Below are positions 10,209 to 19,478 of a stretch of DNA of 64,000 bases, in pieces. How positions within the stretch are numbered: the first letter of the stretch is position 1; every line of letters begins with the position of its first letter. The notes under the pieces are model-generated. The model saw only the letters and a list, made by a program, of their open reading frames with translations. It ran no database searches and was not told the DNA's origin. The stretch is from an uncultured Lachnospiraceae bacterium (GTDB taxonomy: Bacteria > Bacillota > Clostridia > Lachnospirales > Lachnospiraceae): positions 29,217 through 93,216 of the forward strand of contig CANREB010000006.1 in the NCBI GenBank assembly GCA_947629525.1, written 5' to 3'. The position numbers and the translations under genes are program-made.

Positions 10209-11054
10209 ATGAAGAAGTTTTCACAATTGGCAATTCCCTATATTGTGTGGGCTGTGATCATGCTGGTGCTTCCGATGGCGCTGATCGCGTTTTATTCCGT
10301 GACAAAACCCGGCAACAGCATTTTTTCATTCTCAGTCACACTGGAACATTACGTCACATTTTTTACCGACCCTGATTTTTTGAAAATTTTGTGGCGTTCA
10401 CTGTGGATTGCAGTCAAGACAACGATAATCTGTCTTTTGATCGGTTATCCTGCGGCATATTTCATATCAAGATGCGATGAGCGTCTGCAGAGCAGGCTTA
10501 TACTCTGCATCACGATACCTATGTGGATCAATATGCTGGTAAGGACGTATGCATGGATAGGTCTTTTGGCAGAAGGAGGACTGATCCAGAGAATATTCGC
10601 CTTTTTCGTGCCCGGCGAAAAAGAGCTTTTATATACGGAAGGCGCCGTCCTTTTAGGAATGGTATACAACTTCCTTCCGTTTATGATACTTCAGATAAAT
10701 ACATCTCTTTGTAAGATGGATACGGCGCTTCTTGAGGCGGGTGCCGACTTAGGCGCAGACCCGATGCAGACTTTTGCACGGGTTACGCTTCCGCTGTCAC
10801 TTCCCGGGGTGGTGAATGGCATTACCTTAGTATTTTTACCGGCGGTAAGTTCATTCTTTATACCTAAGCTTTTGGGAGGCGGACAGTATTTCCTGATCGG
10901 TAATATGATCGAAAATCAGTTTATCACAGTGGGCGAGTGGAATTTCGGCAGTGCCGTTTCTATGGTAATGGCATTTATCATGATGCTGCTTATGGCTCTT
11001 GTGCGCAAACTGGAGAATAAAAATCATGGCGGACAGGAGGAACAGGATTTATGA
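10209..11054 (+). CDS. potB: Spermidine/putrescine-type ABC transporter permease
   Basis: Inner-membrane permease of 281 aa with six predicted helices starting at about residue 12. The EAA loop that contacts the ATPase is visible as EAGADLGADPMQTFARVTLP. It starts one base after potA and its stop overlaps the next start by four bases (ATGA), so translation is coupled. It pairs with the permease half of the next protein. Confidence 0.93.
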   Translation: MKKFSQLAIPYIVWAVIMLVLPMALIAFYSVTKPGNSIFSFSVTLEHYVTFFTDPDFLKILWRSLWIAVKTTIICLLIGYPAAYFISRCDERLQSRLILCITIPMWINMLVRTYAWIGLLAEGGLIQRIFAFFVPGEKELLYTEGAVLLGMVYNFLPFMILQINTSLCKMDTALLEAGADLGADPMQTFARVTLPLSLPGVVNGITLVFLPAVSSFFIPKLLGGGQYFLIGNMIENQFITVGEWNFGSAVSMVMAFIMMLLMALVRKLENKNHGGQEEQDL

Positions 11055-12943
11055 AAAAAGGAAAACGTCCCATTGGTAAGATACTGATGGTCCTCATTGT
11101 TGCGTTCTTTTATCTGCCTATTATCTATATGATCGTATTCTCGTTTAATGAGGGACGGTCGCTGACGGGATTTACAGGTTTTTCACTGCGCTGGTATGCG
11201 CGCATGCTGGAATCAAGGACTATGATGGAAGCATTGTACACGACATTTTCGGTAGCTTTGATAGCGACGCTTGTCTCGACGGTAGTCGGTACTGTTTCCG
11301 CTATCGGTCTTGGCAAATCAAATAAAGTGATCCGTAATATTATGGAGCAGGTTGACAATCTGCCTATGATGAATCCGGAGATCGTGACGGCTATCGGTTT
11401 TATGCTCTTGTTCATCACTTTCCGCGTGGACAAAGGATACCTGACGATGCTGCTTGCACATATAGCGTTCTGCATACCGTATGTGATCCTGTCGGTTATG
11501 CCGAAGATACGCTCTTTGGATCCTAATATTGCGGACGCGGCAATGGACTTGGGGGCTACTCCGCTGCAGGCGATGACAAAAGTCATCATACCGCAGATCA
11601 CGCCGGGGATAATAGCGGGCGCTTTGATTGCATTTACTATGTCTGTTGACGATTTTATCATTTCCTATTTTGCCACAGGCGGAGGGGTAAAGAATTTAAG
11701 CATGGTGGTCTACACCATGAGCAAGCGTATTAATCCCAGTATTAATGCGGCTTCTACGTTAATGGTCGTCATTATTACGTTTGTGCTGATACTTGTAAAT
11801 GTAATATCCGCAACAGCAGCAAAACGCAAGAACTCAGTCGAGATTAAAAAACGTAAGATATTAGTGCCTGCTGCGGCGGTTTTGGCGGCATTGACTGTGC
11901 TTGTCGTGTTTTTACATGCAGGCGGCGATTCAAAAGAGCGTCCTTTTGAAGGTCAGACTCTGCATATTTATACATGGGGAGAGTACACAGGCGAAAATAT
12001 CATAGGCAATTTTGAAGAAGAAACAGGCGCTAAGGTGATACTGGAAACCTTTGACTCAAATGAGCAGATGTATATAAAGGTTGCAAACGGCGAATCTTTT
12101 GACATTCTCGTTCCCAGTGATTATATGATACAAAGGCTGATTTCGGAAGGGTATCTTCAAAAGCTTGATAAGTCAAAGCTGAGCGGGCTTGATAATCTGA
12201 CCGCGTCTGTAAAAAATCTGCCATACGATCCGGAAAATGAATATTCCGTGCCTTATTTTTGGGGTACTGTAGGTATTGTATATGATACGACGAAAGTGGA
12301 CGAAAGCGACTTGGAACGTGAAGGATTTAATATCTTTCTGGACGAAAAATACCGTGGCGATATATACCTTTATGATTCGGAGCGTGACAGTTTTATGATG
12401 GCGCTTAAGGCTCTGGGATATTCCATGAATACGGAAAACACGGATGAAATTCAGGAAGCGTTTGACTGGCTCGTGCAGTGCGTGCAGACAATGGAGCCTG
12501 AGATAGTGACAGATGAGATAATTGATAATATGGTACAGGGGCGAAAGGCTTTGGGACTTATTTATTCAGGGGATGCCACTTACGTTATGTCTGAAAACGA
12601 AGATATGGGATTTTATCTGCCTCAGACGGGGACTAATCTCTGGTCTGACGCTATGGTCATTCCCGCCAATGCAAAAAATCCTGAGCTTGCCCAAGCGTTT
12701 ATTAATTATGCCTGTGATTATGACGGAGCTTATGACAATTCAAGCTATGTAGGTTACACCTCGGCAAACGAAGAAGTCATGGAGGTGCTGTCAGGCGAAG
12801 GCGGCGACTTTGAAGGGATAGACGCGTATATCCCGAGAACCGACAACGATATGGATGAAGTCTTTGAATATAATGAAAATACAAGAAAGCTCATCAGCAA
12901 TCTGTGGAGCCGTGTAAAGATCGCGGCGAGCAACGCGGAATAA
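11051..12943 (+). CDS. potCD: Fused PotC permease and PotD binding protein of a polyamine ABC transporter
   Basis: One 630-residue protein does two jobs. Residues 1-260 are a PotC-like permease with its EAA loop at 162-187 (DAAMDLGATPLQAMTKVIIP). A further transmembrane helix (about 271-289) leads out of the membrane to a PotD-like periplasmic-binding-protein domain from about 303 (LHIYTWGEYTGENIIGNF) to the end. The helix thus tethers the binding domain outside the cell, replacing a separate lipoprotein. The join is in frame with no sign of sequencing error. Such fused permease-binding proteins are known for polyamine and osmolyte importers in some Firmicutes. No separate potD is nearby. The substrate (spermidine or putrescine) is inferred from family. 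Confidence 0.9.
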   Translation: MKKGKRPIGKILMVLIVAFFYLPIIYMIVFSFNEGRSLTGFTGFSLRWYARMLESRTMMEALYTTFSVALIATLVSTVVGTVSAIGLGKSNKVIRNIMEQVDNLPMMNPEIVTAIGFMLLFITFRVDKGYLTMLLAHIAFCIPYVILSVMPKIRSLDPNIADAAMDLGATPLQAMTKVIIPQITPGIIAGALIAFTMSVDDFIISYFATGGGVKNLSMVVYTMSKRINPSINAASTLMVVIITFVLILVNVISATAAKRKNSVEIKKRKILVPAAAVLAALTVLVVFLHAGGDSKERPFEGQTLHIYTWGEYTGENIIGNFEEETGAKVILETFDSNEQMYIKVANGESFDILVPSDYMIQRLISEGYLQKLDKSKLSGLDNLTASVKNLPYDPENEYSVPYFWGTVGIVYDTTKVDESDLEREGFNIFLDEKYRGDIYLYDSERDSFMMALKALGYSMNTENTDEIQEAFDWLVQCVQTMEPEIVTDEIIDNMVQGRKALGLIYSGDATYVMSENEDMGFYLPQTGTNLWSDAMVIPANAKNPELAQAFINYACDYDGAYDNSSYVGYTSANEEVMEVLSGEGGDFEGIDAYIPRTDNDMDEVFEYNENTRKLISNLWSRVKIAASNAE

Positions 12944-12976
12944 GAAACTAAAAATACCTAAATTTGCCCTAAATAG

Positions 12977-13005
12977 TTGCATATTTTAAGTAAATTTGTT
13001 ATTAT
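12977..13005 (+). promoter_or_regulatory. SigA promoter for the LacI-family regulator
   Basis: TTGCAT (12977-12982), 17 bases, TATTAT (13000-13005), 40 bases before the regulator's ATG. No terminator hairpin is seen between the polyamine operon and this promoter. Confidence 0.6.
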
Positions 13006-13045
13006 ATGAGATATAAACTATTTATATCCGTATTGGGGGAATTTT

Positions 13046-14065
13046 ATGGTAAAGCAGGTAAAACTTGCCGACATAGCGCAAAAACTCGGGGTAAGCATTG
13101 TGACTGTATCAAAAGCGCTTTCGGGTCAAAAGGGAGTAAGCGAAGAACTCAGGGCAAAGATAAAGACGCTTGCCGACGAAATGGGTTATGTGCCTATTCA
13201 TATGCAGCAGGGTGAAAGGTCAAAGACATATACGATCGGCGTTATAACGTTTGAGACTTATTTCAAGCAGTTTGAATCTTTCTACTGGAAGATGTATCAG
13301 GAACTTGCAACGCGGGCAGTCAGGCAGAACTGTTTTACAATGCTTGAGGTGATACCGGCTCAGGATGAAAATACGGGTGTGCCCGCAAAACTCATTGAAG
13401 AAGAGCGGGCTGATGGCATTATAATAATCGGAAAACCTAAAAAAGAATATCTGAAAATACTCTGTCAGAATAAAAAGAAGCCGATGGTCTTTTTGGATTT
13501 CTATGACAATGAGCATATGATCGATTCTGTGATATCCGACGGATTTTACGGCGCGTATCAACTGACGGACTATCTTATCAGAAAAGGGCACACGCGCATT
13601 GCCTTTGTCGGTACGGTTTTGTATACGGGAAGCATCACTGACAGATATTTCGGATATTGCAGAGCGCTTCTTGAGAACGGGATAGAATACCGCGACGACT
13701 GGATCATACAGGACAGAGATTATAAAGACGGCGTTATAGGGCTTGGATATGAGTTTAAGTTTCCGCATGACATGCCGACGGCGTTTGTGTGCAACAATGA
13801 TGTCACAGCATATGCCCTTATCAGGCAGCTTGAACAAAAAGGCTATAAAGTGCCCGACGATATATCCGTTGCGGGATATGATGATTACCTTCATCCCTCA
13901 TGCGGTGAATCAAACATCACCACATATCTTGTTGATACAAGGGAGATGGCAAAGACGGCGCTGTCATGCATACTTAAACTGATAGAAAACCTCACGGTAA
14001 ATACAAATATCCATGTTGTGAACGGCAGGATCATTGAGCGCAGCACGGTCAGAAAGATCAAGTGA
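13046..14065 (+). CDS. LacI-family transcriptional regulator
   Basis: DNA-binding sugar-responsive regulator, 339 aa. The N-terminal helix-turn-helix and hinge helix are clear (LADIAQKLGVSIVTVSKALS, residues 7-26), followed by a periplasmic-binding-protein-like effector domain from about 62, ending in a standard C-terminal lobe. GGGGGA precedes the ATG. It converges with and overlaps the GH2 gene by eight bases at their 3' ends. Its place at the edge of the mannan genes and the operator-like palindrome at 16875 suggest it controls them; the effector would be a mannose-containing sugar, which is inference. Confidence 0.92.
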   Translation: MVKQVKLADIAQKLGVSIVTVSKALSGQKGVSEELRAKIKTLADEMGYVPIHMQQGERSKTYTIGVITFETYFKQFESFYWKMYQELATRAVRQNCFTMLEVIPAQDENTGVPAKLIEEERADGIIIIGKPKKEYLKILCQNKKKPMVFLDFYDNEHMIDSVISDGFYGAYQLTDYLIRKGHTRIAFVGTVLYTGSITDRYFGYCRALLENGIEYRDDWIIQDRDYKDGVIGLGYEFKFPHDMPTAFVCNNDVTAYALIRQLEQKGYKVPDDISVAGYDDYLHPSCGESNITTYLVDTREMAKTALSCILKLIENLTVNTNIHVVNGRIIERSTVRKIK

Positions 14066-16781
14066 AAAATTTATCCATAATCTCAATATCGACACTTTGG
14101 GCGGGAGCAAATTTATCTGACGCTGCATAATCCGCGAGGCTTTTTAGAAGCCATTGGCAGGTGACGGACTTGCTGTTTATGATATCTGCCGTGCAGACAA
14201 GAAGGCTTCCGCCCCCTGCATTTATTTCAAAGATCGTGGCAAGGCTGTGGTTACGCTTGCAATTATCGATTGTGCGTACTATCGGATCGATATCTAAGCC
14301 GTCGATTATCAGAGTTCTTGAACAGCTTACGATGTCGTACCACTGCGCTGTTGAATATGTCTCTGACGCAAACTGCGAAAGGGCAGGATGCCCGTTGTCG
14401 ATAAGCAGACCGAGTGTTCCTACGGGAAGCGGCTTATTCATTGATTCTGAAATAGAGCTGAACATAGGATAATTCCAAAAGTCGGTACAATAAGTACCCT
14501 CGATGGAATTATCCTTATTCAGATAACGGGGGACAAAGAGTACCCTTTTTTTATTGGAAAGAGCGTCCTTTGCATGGCGCCACTCGTCTGTAATGACAAT
14601 GCTGTTATTATCGCTGCATACCGAATCAGACGGGTATATCCAAAGTGTGTATTTGTTTGTTATATCTTTGTATGTGAGCGTGAGGACGGCTTTTTGTGAA
14701 ATATCCGTGTGCGGTATAATAAATTCCGCTGTTCCTATGTCAAAAACGCCTCCTTCAAAGGTTCCATTTGACGAAACGGTTTTAAAAATCTGTTCCGAGC
14801 CGTCACAGGAAAGGCATAAAGTGATCTCGGGGTCAACGTCTGCAAGTTGTGAATATGTGTAAAGTTTAACGTTTACGGACATTTTTTCACCGGAAGTATA
14901 GACAAATTTTTTCATGCAGCCAAGCAGTACCTTGTCGGAGCAAAATCCACGCCATTCATCTTCACTTATCAGTCCTTTGTTTTCCATAAAAGCATTCAGT
15001 ATTCCGACAAAGGCAGACCCCTGACCTGTGAAGTCCTGCAGATCCAAAAGCTGGAAACCACACAAAGCACTTGTCCTTAACGCAGTCTCAAGCTCATTTT
15101 TGTAACACTCTGCGGCAAAACGCCCCGACGCTCTGAAATAACTGTCGGCAAGGTCTACAAGTCCCGCGTCGTCAAGCCTTTCACGAAAGATCTCAAGATT
15201 GTATGGTTTAAGTACTCCAAGATATTTGCGTATCTCTTTATAGTCGGGATACATGAAATACTGACCGACCTCATGCGATACGACAGGTATCCGCGGAATT
15301 AATTCGCCGTCTGTCGCATCCGCGGAAACCGTTTTCACGCCTGTACCATACTGGATTTCTATTGATCCGCCGGAATGCTTTTCGTTTTTAAGCCGGCTGG
15401 GGTGTATGTTCTCGTCATATGTATAGTCCGAACAGGGAGCGCAAGTCTGTATATGTCCTAAAGGCGCGTCACACATAGCGTATGAACCGCGTATCAGGCG
15501 TTCTTTTGAAAAGCGTACTCCGACAAAAAAGTCGTCATTTTCGAGTACGCAGGGAACGAACTGAAAATTGTTTGAACCCTGTGTGTAAAGAGGGCGGCTG
15601 TCGTATTTTTTGTAACCGCCTAAAATATCATTAAGGCGTTCCTTGCTGCCCCAAAGTTCATTACCGAGTGACAGCGCAAAAAATGAAGGGTGGTTTGCGA
15701 AAGCGTCAAGTATACGGTAGCCTTCGTCTATAAGGTATTGCTGCCCTTCGGTGATCTCGTCGTCGACCGTGCCCCAAAACGGCAGCTCAGGTTCAAGATA
15801 GATGCCGACGGCATCGGCAGCGCAGAATGCCGCTTCAGGCGGACAGCAGGTATGGAAGCGGTAGTGGTTTATCCCGTAACTTTTTGCTGTTTTAAATATG
15901 TCAGTCCAGCTTTTGACATCGCATGGTGCAGCACCTGTGAGCGGGAAGATCATACCGTCATGCTTTCCGCGCAGAAATATTCTCCTGCCGTTCAGGAGAA
16001 ATCTGCCGTCCCTGACTGAGAACTCTCTCATTCCGAAGTCTGTTTTTTGAGTATGACCGCCGTATGATATCTCCATTGTATAGCTAAAAGGCGTATGCTC
16101 ACTCCAAAGTTCTGCACCCTTCATTTCGTATATAAAACAGCCTTTGGAATCAAGAGTAAATTTTTCCTTTGGAAATCCATTTACTACGGCTTCAATGTCT
16201 ATGCTGTCGGAGCCGATGATTTCGTATGTTACTTTAACCTGTTCCAAGGCAGTGTCGGGGAAGATTTTGACATTTTCCAATCTGATGCGCGGCTTGCACT
16301 CAATGTATACGCCTCCTGTTATTCCCAGCCAGTTAGTCTGTGTATCCCGCGATGTCATATGACCTCCGGGAACAGGATATGAAATATTGTCTATCATGAT
16401 CAGGATGCTCATATCATTTGTGGTGAAAAAAGGAGTGATATCGTATCTGTGCTGTGTGCATAAACTGTTCTGAGAACCTGCATACTGACCGTTTATCCAG
16501 ACACGGCTTACGCGAGTGCGCTCCAAAACAAGAAAAATATCACAGTCGCCGTTATCGGGAGAAAAGCTTACTGTGCGCTGATAAAGCGCATATCCCTCAA
16601 AACTGTACGGATCAGTGAGAAAGCCGTCGTTTCTTATAGGTATGATGGTCGGCTTCTTTTGCTGTGAAACAGTTGAGGGAAGAGTGATACTGTCGTTAAA
16701 TTCGATATCGTTGATATCGGGCATTTCTTTGCTGAGTTTAAAGTTCCAGTCATGTTCTGTAAGATCATATCTTTGGGACAT
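14058..16781 (-). CDS. GH2-family glycoside hydrolase
   Basis: Large retaining glycosidase (907 aa) with the GH2 plan: jelly-roll sugar-binding domain (about 50-170), immunoglobulin-like domain, then a TIM barrel beginning near FLLNGRRIFLRGKHDG. The acid/base is the Glu of SLGNELWG and the nucleophile is probably the Glu of VVSHEVGQY. The C-terminal ~300 residues form further beta domains. No signal peptide, so intracellular. GH2 covers beta-galactosidases, beta-mannosidases and beta-glucuronidases; the sequence alone does not decide, and this form with an SHE-type nucleophile motif is divergent. Its position between a LacI-type regulator and a mannanase favours a plant-glycan role. A GGAGG site precedes the start. 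Confidence 0.85.
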   Translation of the reverse strand: MSQRYDLTEHDWNFKLSKEMPDINDIEFNDSITLPSTVSQQKKPTIIPIRNDGFLTDPYSFEGYALYQRTVSFSPDNGDCDIFLVLERTRVSRVWINGQYAGSQNSLCTQHRYDITPFFTTNDMSILIMIDNISYPVPGGHMTSRDTQTNWLGITGGVYIECKPRIRLENVKIFPDTALEQVKVTYEIIGSDSIDIEAVVNGFPKEKFTLDSKGCFIYEMKGAELWSEHTPFSYTMEISYGGHTQKTDFGMREFSVRDGRFLLNGRRIFLRGKHDGMIFPLTGAAPCDVKSWTDIFKTAKSYGINHYRFHTCCPPEAAFCAADAVGIYLEPELPFWGTVDDEITEGQQYLIDEGYRILDAFANHPSFFALSLGNELWGSKERLNDILGGYKKYDSRPLYTQGSNNFQFVPCVLENDDFFVGVRFSKERLIRGSYAMCDAPLGHIQTCAPCSDYTYDENIHPSRLKNEKHSGGSIEIQYGTGVKTVSADATDGELIPRIPVVSHEVGQYFMYPDYKEIRKYLGVLKPYNLEIFRERLDDAGLVDLADSYFRASGRFAAECYKNELETALRTSALCGFQLLDLQDFTGQGSAFVGILNAFMENKGLISEDEWRGFCSDKVLLGCMKKFVYTSGEKMSVNVKLYTYSQLADVDPEITLCLSCDGSEQIFKTVSSNGTFEGGVFDIGTAEFIIPHTDISQKAVLTLTYKDITNKYTLWIYPSDSVCSDNNSIVITDEWRHAKDALSNKKRVLFVPRYLNKDNSIEGTYCTDFWNYPMFSSISESMNKPLPVGTLGLLIDNGHPALSQFASETYSTAQWYDIVSCSRTLIIDGLDIDPIVRTIDNCKRNHSLATIFEINAGGGSLLVCTADIINSKSVTCQWLLKSLADYAASDKFAPAQSVDIEIMDKFFT

Positions 16782-16874
16782 TTTTATTCCTCCGTTTCTA
16801 AAGAAAAGCGTGATTTATGGATTAAGTATAGCATAATTTCCGAATAAATTCACTACTGACAGGAAAAATTAAAA

Positions 16875-16895
16875 AATTGTGAATTGCGCACAATT
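16875..16895. promoter_or_regulatory. Operator-like palindrome between GH2 and GH26 genes
   Basis: Perfect inverted repeat AATTGTG (16875-16881) and CACAATT (16889-16895) with a 7-base spacer, reminiscent of LacI-family operators. It lies 46 bases upstream of the GH26 promoter -35. AATTGTG recurs at 18119-18125 and 18151-18157 before the next promoter. Confidence 0.45.
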
Positions 16896-16940
16896 AAAAA
16901 AGATAAAAAGGGTGTAAAGTATCAAAAAACACGAAGAATG

Positions 16941-16969
16941 TTGTACATATTAAAGCGGTATGATATAGT
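16941..16969 (+). promoter_or_regulatory. SigA promoter for the GH26 gene
   Basis: TTGTAC (16941-16946), 17 bases, TATAGT (16964-16969), 73 bases before the ATG. Confidence 0.55.
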
Positions 16970-17042
16970 AGATTTAGGTTAAAAATTAAGACACAGACTA
17001 AAATAAACAGGGTTTTAGTTAAAAAAACAGGAGGATGTTGAT

Positions 17043-18047
17043 ATGGAAAACAGAAAAGCAGAGCCGATTCTTGTAAACCCGAACGCGTCAGACAATGCAA
17101 AACGCCTTATGAAGTATATGTGCGATATATACGGAACTGATATTTTGTCAGGGCAGTATTGTGACGGCGGCATGCACGGAGCGGAAAATCAGGCGATATA
17201 CAACGCAACAGGCAGATATCCCGCAATACTCGGGCTGGATATGATGGACTACAGCCTGTCGAGAGTGGCAAGAGGCAGCAAGGCACATTCAGTCGAGTAT
17301 GCGATAGAGTATTGGAACAACGGAGGGATAGTGACATTCTGCTGGCACTGGAACGCACCCGAAAAGTATCTTACAGGCGTATGGTATTCGGGTTTTTATA
17401 CAGAGCATACCAATATTGATTTGGCAGCGATCATGAATGGCTCGGATAAGGAAGGATACAGACTTATAAACGAAGATATAGACGCAGTCGCAGCGCAGCT
17501 TATGCGGTTAAAAGAAGCGGGAGTTCCGGTGCTTTGGCGTCCGCTGCATGAAGCTTCCGGCGGATGGTTCTGGTGGGGGGCTTCCGGAGTTGACGCTTAT
17601 AAAAAATTATACATACTGCTGTATGACAGGCTGACAAATGAGTACGGGCTTAACAATCTGATTTGGGTGTGGAACGGGCAGAATAAAGACTGGTATCCCG
17701 GCGATGAGTATGTTGATATCATAGGCGAGGATATCTATCCGGGCGAGAGGGTTTATACGCCGCAGACACCTAAATATCTTGAGGCGCTGGAGTATACGGA
17801 TGCGCACAAGATGATAGTGCTTTCTGAAAACGGTTGTCTGTTTGATCCCGATATGGCGGCAAAAGACGGCGCGATGTGGGGGCATTTTGCCACATGGAAC
17901 GGAGAGTTTGTTGTTGAAGATAAGAAGAGCGGTGTGTTCTCGGAGAAATATACGGAAATTGATATGCTGAAAAAAGTATACGGTCATGAGCACGTCATAA
18001 CAAGAGATAAACTTCCTGACCTTAAAAATTATCCTGTCGGCAATTGA
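17043..18047 (+). CDS. GH26 beta-mannanase, intracellular
   Basis: Endo- or exo-acting beta-1,4-mannanase of clan GH-A, 334 aa. The acid/base is E170 in RPLHEASGGWFWWG and the nucleophile E262 in VLSENGCL, both standard for GH26; WHWNAP (101-106) is the usual substrate-side block. There is no signal peptide, no carbohydrate-binding module and no sorting motif, so it should cut imported manno-oligosaccharides in the cytoplasm rather than polymer outside. GGAGG lies seven bases before the ATG. It is the first gene of the rightward mannan set but is separated from the next gene by 250 bases with their own promoter. Confidence 0.92.
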   Translation: MENRKAEPILVNPNASDNAKRLMKYMCDIYGTDILSGQYCDGGMHGAENQAIYNATGRYPAILGLDMMDYSLSRVARGSKAHSVEYAIEYWNNGGIVTFCWHWNAPEKYLTGVWYSGFYTEHTNIDLAAIMNGSDKEGYRLINEDIDAVAAQLMRLKEAGVPVLWRPLHEASGGWFWWGASGVDAYKKLYILLYDRLTNEYGLNNLIWVWNGQNKDWYPGDEYVDIIGEDIYPGERVYTPQTPKYLEALEYTDAHKMIVLSENGCLFDPDMAAKDGAMWGHFATWNGEFVVEDKKSGVFSEKYTEIDMLKKVYGHEHVITRDKLPDLKNYPVGN

Positions 18048-18118
18048 GGGTAAATCGGTGGTGCAGGAAGCATTTGAATACTATTTAAGTAAAATTAAGT
18101 AAAAACATCTAACCGAAT

Positions 18119-18222
18119 AATTGTGAAACTATACAAATAAGCAGACATGAAATTGTGTAAAATACCAAAAATATATAAAATACTTTAAAAATATTGACTT
18201 GATGCCCGAAAAAGACTAAACT
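18119..18222 (+). promoter_or_regulatory. Promoter and AATTGTG half-sites before the mannoside operon
   Basis: TTGACT (18194-18199), 17 bases, TAAACT (18217-18222) is a good SigA promoter 78 bases before the CE17-like gene. Two AATTGTG half-sites (18119-18125, 18151-18157), 32 bases apart start to start, lie upstream and match the arms of the palindrome at 16875, so the same regulator may act on both promoters. The remaining sequence of 18048-18299 holds nothing else recognised. Confidence 0.5.
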
Positions 18223-18299
18223 AAAAACAGGCTAATCAATAAGAAAATTAAGCTAAAAAATATTAAAAAGCAAACACAAAGTATTATGGAAGGATATCG

Positions 18300-19478
18300 G
18301 TGGTCAAAATGCATGCTTTGGATTATGGTATCGACTTTGAAAAAGGAATATTGAATGAAGGAAACCTGTACCGCATAAAACAGGTAATGAAAAAAGCAAA
18401 AGAAGGACAGGGCATCACAGTCGGATTTTTGGGAGGTTCGATAACACAGGGGTGCCTCTCGTCAACGCCTGAAAAATGTTACGCTTATCTCGTATACGAA
18501 TGGTGGAAAAACAGATTTCCCGACACGGATGTCAGATATGTAAATGCGGGAATAGGCGGTACGACATCGCAGTTCGGCGTGGCAAGGGCACAGAGCGATC
18601 TGCTCGATTACGATGTTGACTTTACAATAGTAGAGTTCAGCGTGAACGACGATGACAACAGCCATTTCCTCGAAACATACGAAGGACTGATAAGGAAAAT
18701 ATATTCAGACAAGACAAAGCCGGCAATCCTGATAGTAAACAGCGTGAGGTACGATAACGGTATAAACGCGCAGTCTCAGCATGTCAAGGTTGGAAAAGCA
18801 TATGGTATTCCCTGCGTGAGCATGAAACCTACACTATATGAAAAAGTGCTCGACAAAACATTTACAAGCAGGGATATAACGGAGGACGATCTGCACCCGA
18901 ATGATTTGGGACATCAGCTTATGGCTGACATAATAACGGGATTTCTCGATAAAGTATATAATTCCATCGAAACACTGCCAAATGCAGAAAGCAGCCTGAC
19001 AGATGCGGATATCGGTAAAGTGACACTGCTGTCGCAAAATGAGTACCAAAATTCGATACGTTATCAGAATTATAATTGTGAAGGGATAATGGTGCACAAT
19101 GACGGATTTATAAAAGACACAGAGCCTCAGAATGATATCAGGGAGATATTCAGAAACGGATGGACGGCAGGTAAAGAGGGTGCGAAGATAAGATTTGAAG
19201 TGTGCGGAAGCTGTATCGGGGTACAGTACAGAAAGAGCATAAGCAAGCCGACGCCCGTTGCGAAAGCGGTAATTGACGGTGATGAGAAAAACGCGCTTAT
19301 TCTTGACGGCAATTTTGACGAGGACTGGGGCGACAGCCTTCACCTTGATACATTGGCGGAACATATCGCATACGGAAAGCACACCGTCGATATAGAAATA
19401 ACAGAGACGCACAGCGAAGATAAAGTACCGTTTTATTTAGTGTCTGTAATAGCGTCAGGAGAGAGGAGAGACAATTAA
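18300..19478 (+). CDS. SGNH acetylesterase, CE17-like (mannan O-acetylesterase)
   Basis: Predicted carbohydrate acetylesterase, 392 aa. N-terminal SGNH/GDSL domain: nucleophile Ser in FLGGSITQG (S47), block II Gly in AGIGGTTS, block III Asn in EFSVND, and the Asp-His pair in DDLHPNDLGH. The C-terminal third (about 240-385) is a beta-rich domain where CE17 enzymes carry a CBM35-like module. CE17 and CE2 enzymes described from Roseburia intestinalis together strip all acetyl groups from mannan; the same pair is present here. GTG at 18300 is preferred because AAGGA sits about six bases upstream; an in-frame ATG follows three codons later. No signal peptide. First gene of a tightly packed operon. 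Confidence 0.8.
   Translation: MVKMHALDYGIDFEKGILNEGNLYRIKQVMKKAKEGQGITVGFLGGSITQGCLSSTPEKCYAYLVYEWWKNRFPDTDVRYVNAGIGGTTSQFGVARAQSDLLDYDVDFTIVEFSVNDDDNSHFLETYEGLIRKIYSDKTKPAILIVNSVRYDNGINAQSQHVKVGKAYGIPCVSMKPTLYEKVLDKTFTSRDITEDDLHPNDLGHQLMADIITGFLDKVYNSIETLPNAESSLTDADIGKVTLLSQNEYQNSIRYQNYNCEGIMVHNDGFIKDTEPQNDIREIFRNGWTAGKEGAKIRFEVCGSCIGVQYRKSISKPTPVAKAVIDGDEKNALILDGNFDEDWGDSLHLDTLAEHIAYGKHTVDIEITETHSEDKVPFYLVSVIASGERRDN

Noticed and set aside
11125..11661. 178-codon minus-strand frame opposite the potCD permease
   Set aside because: Antisense to conserved permease helices, with no start signal.
18300..19478. Lipase or rhamnogalacturonan acetylesterase for the first SGNH protein
   Set aside because: Operon context with GH130, epimerase and a CE2-like enzyme favours a mannan esterase; other substrates remain possible.
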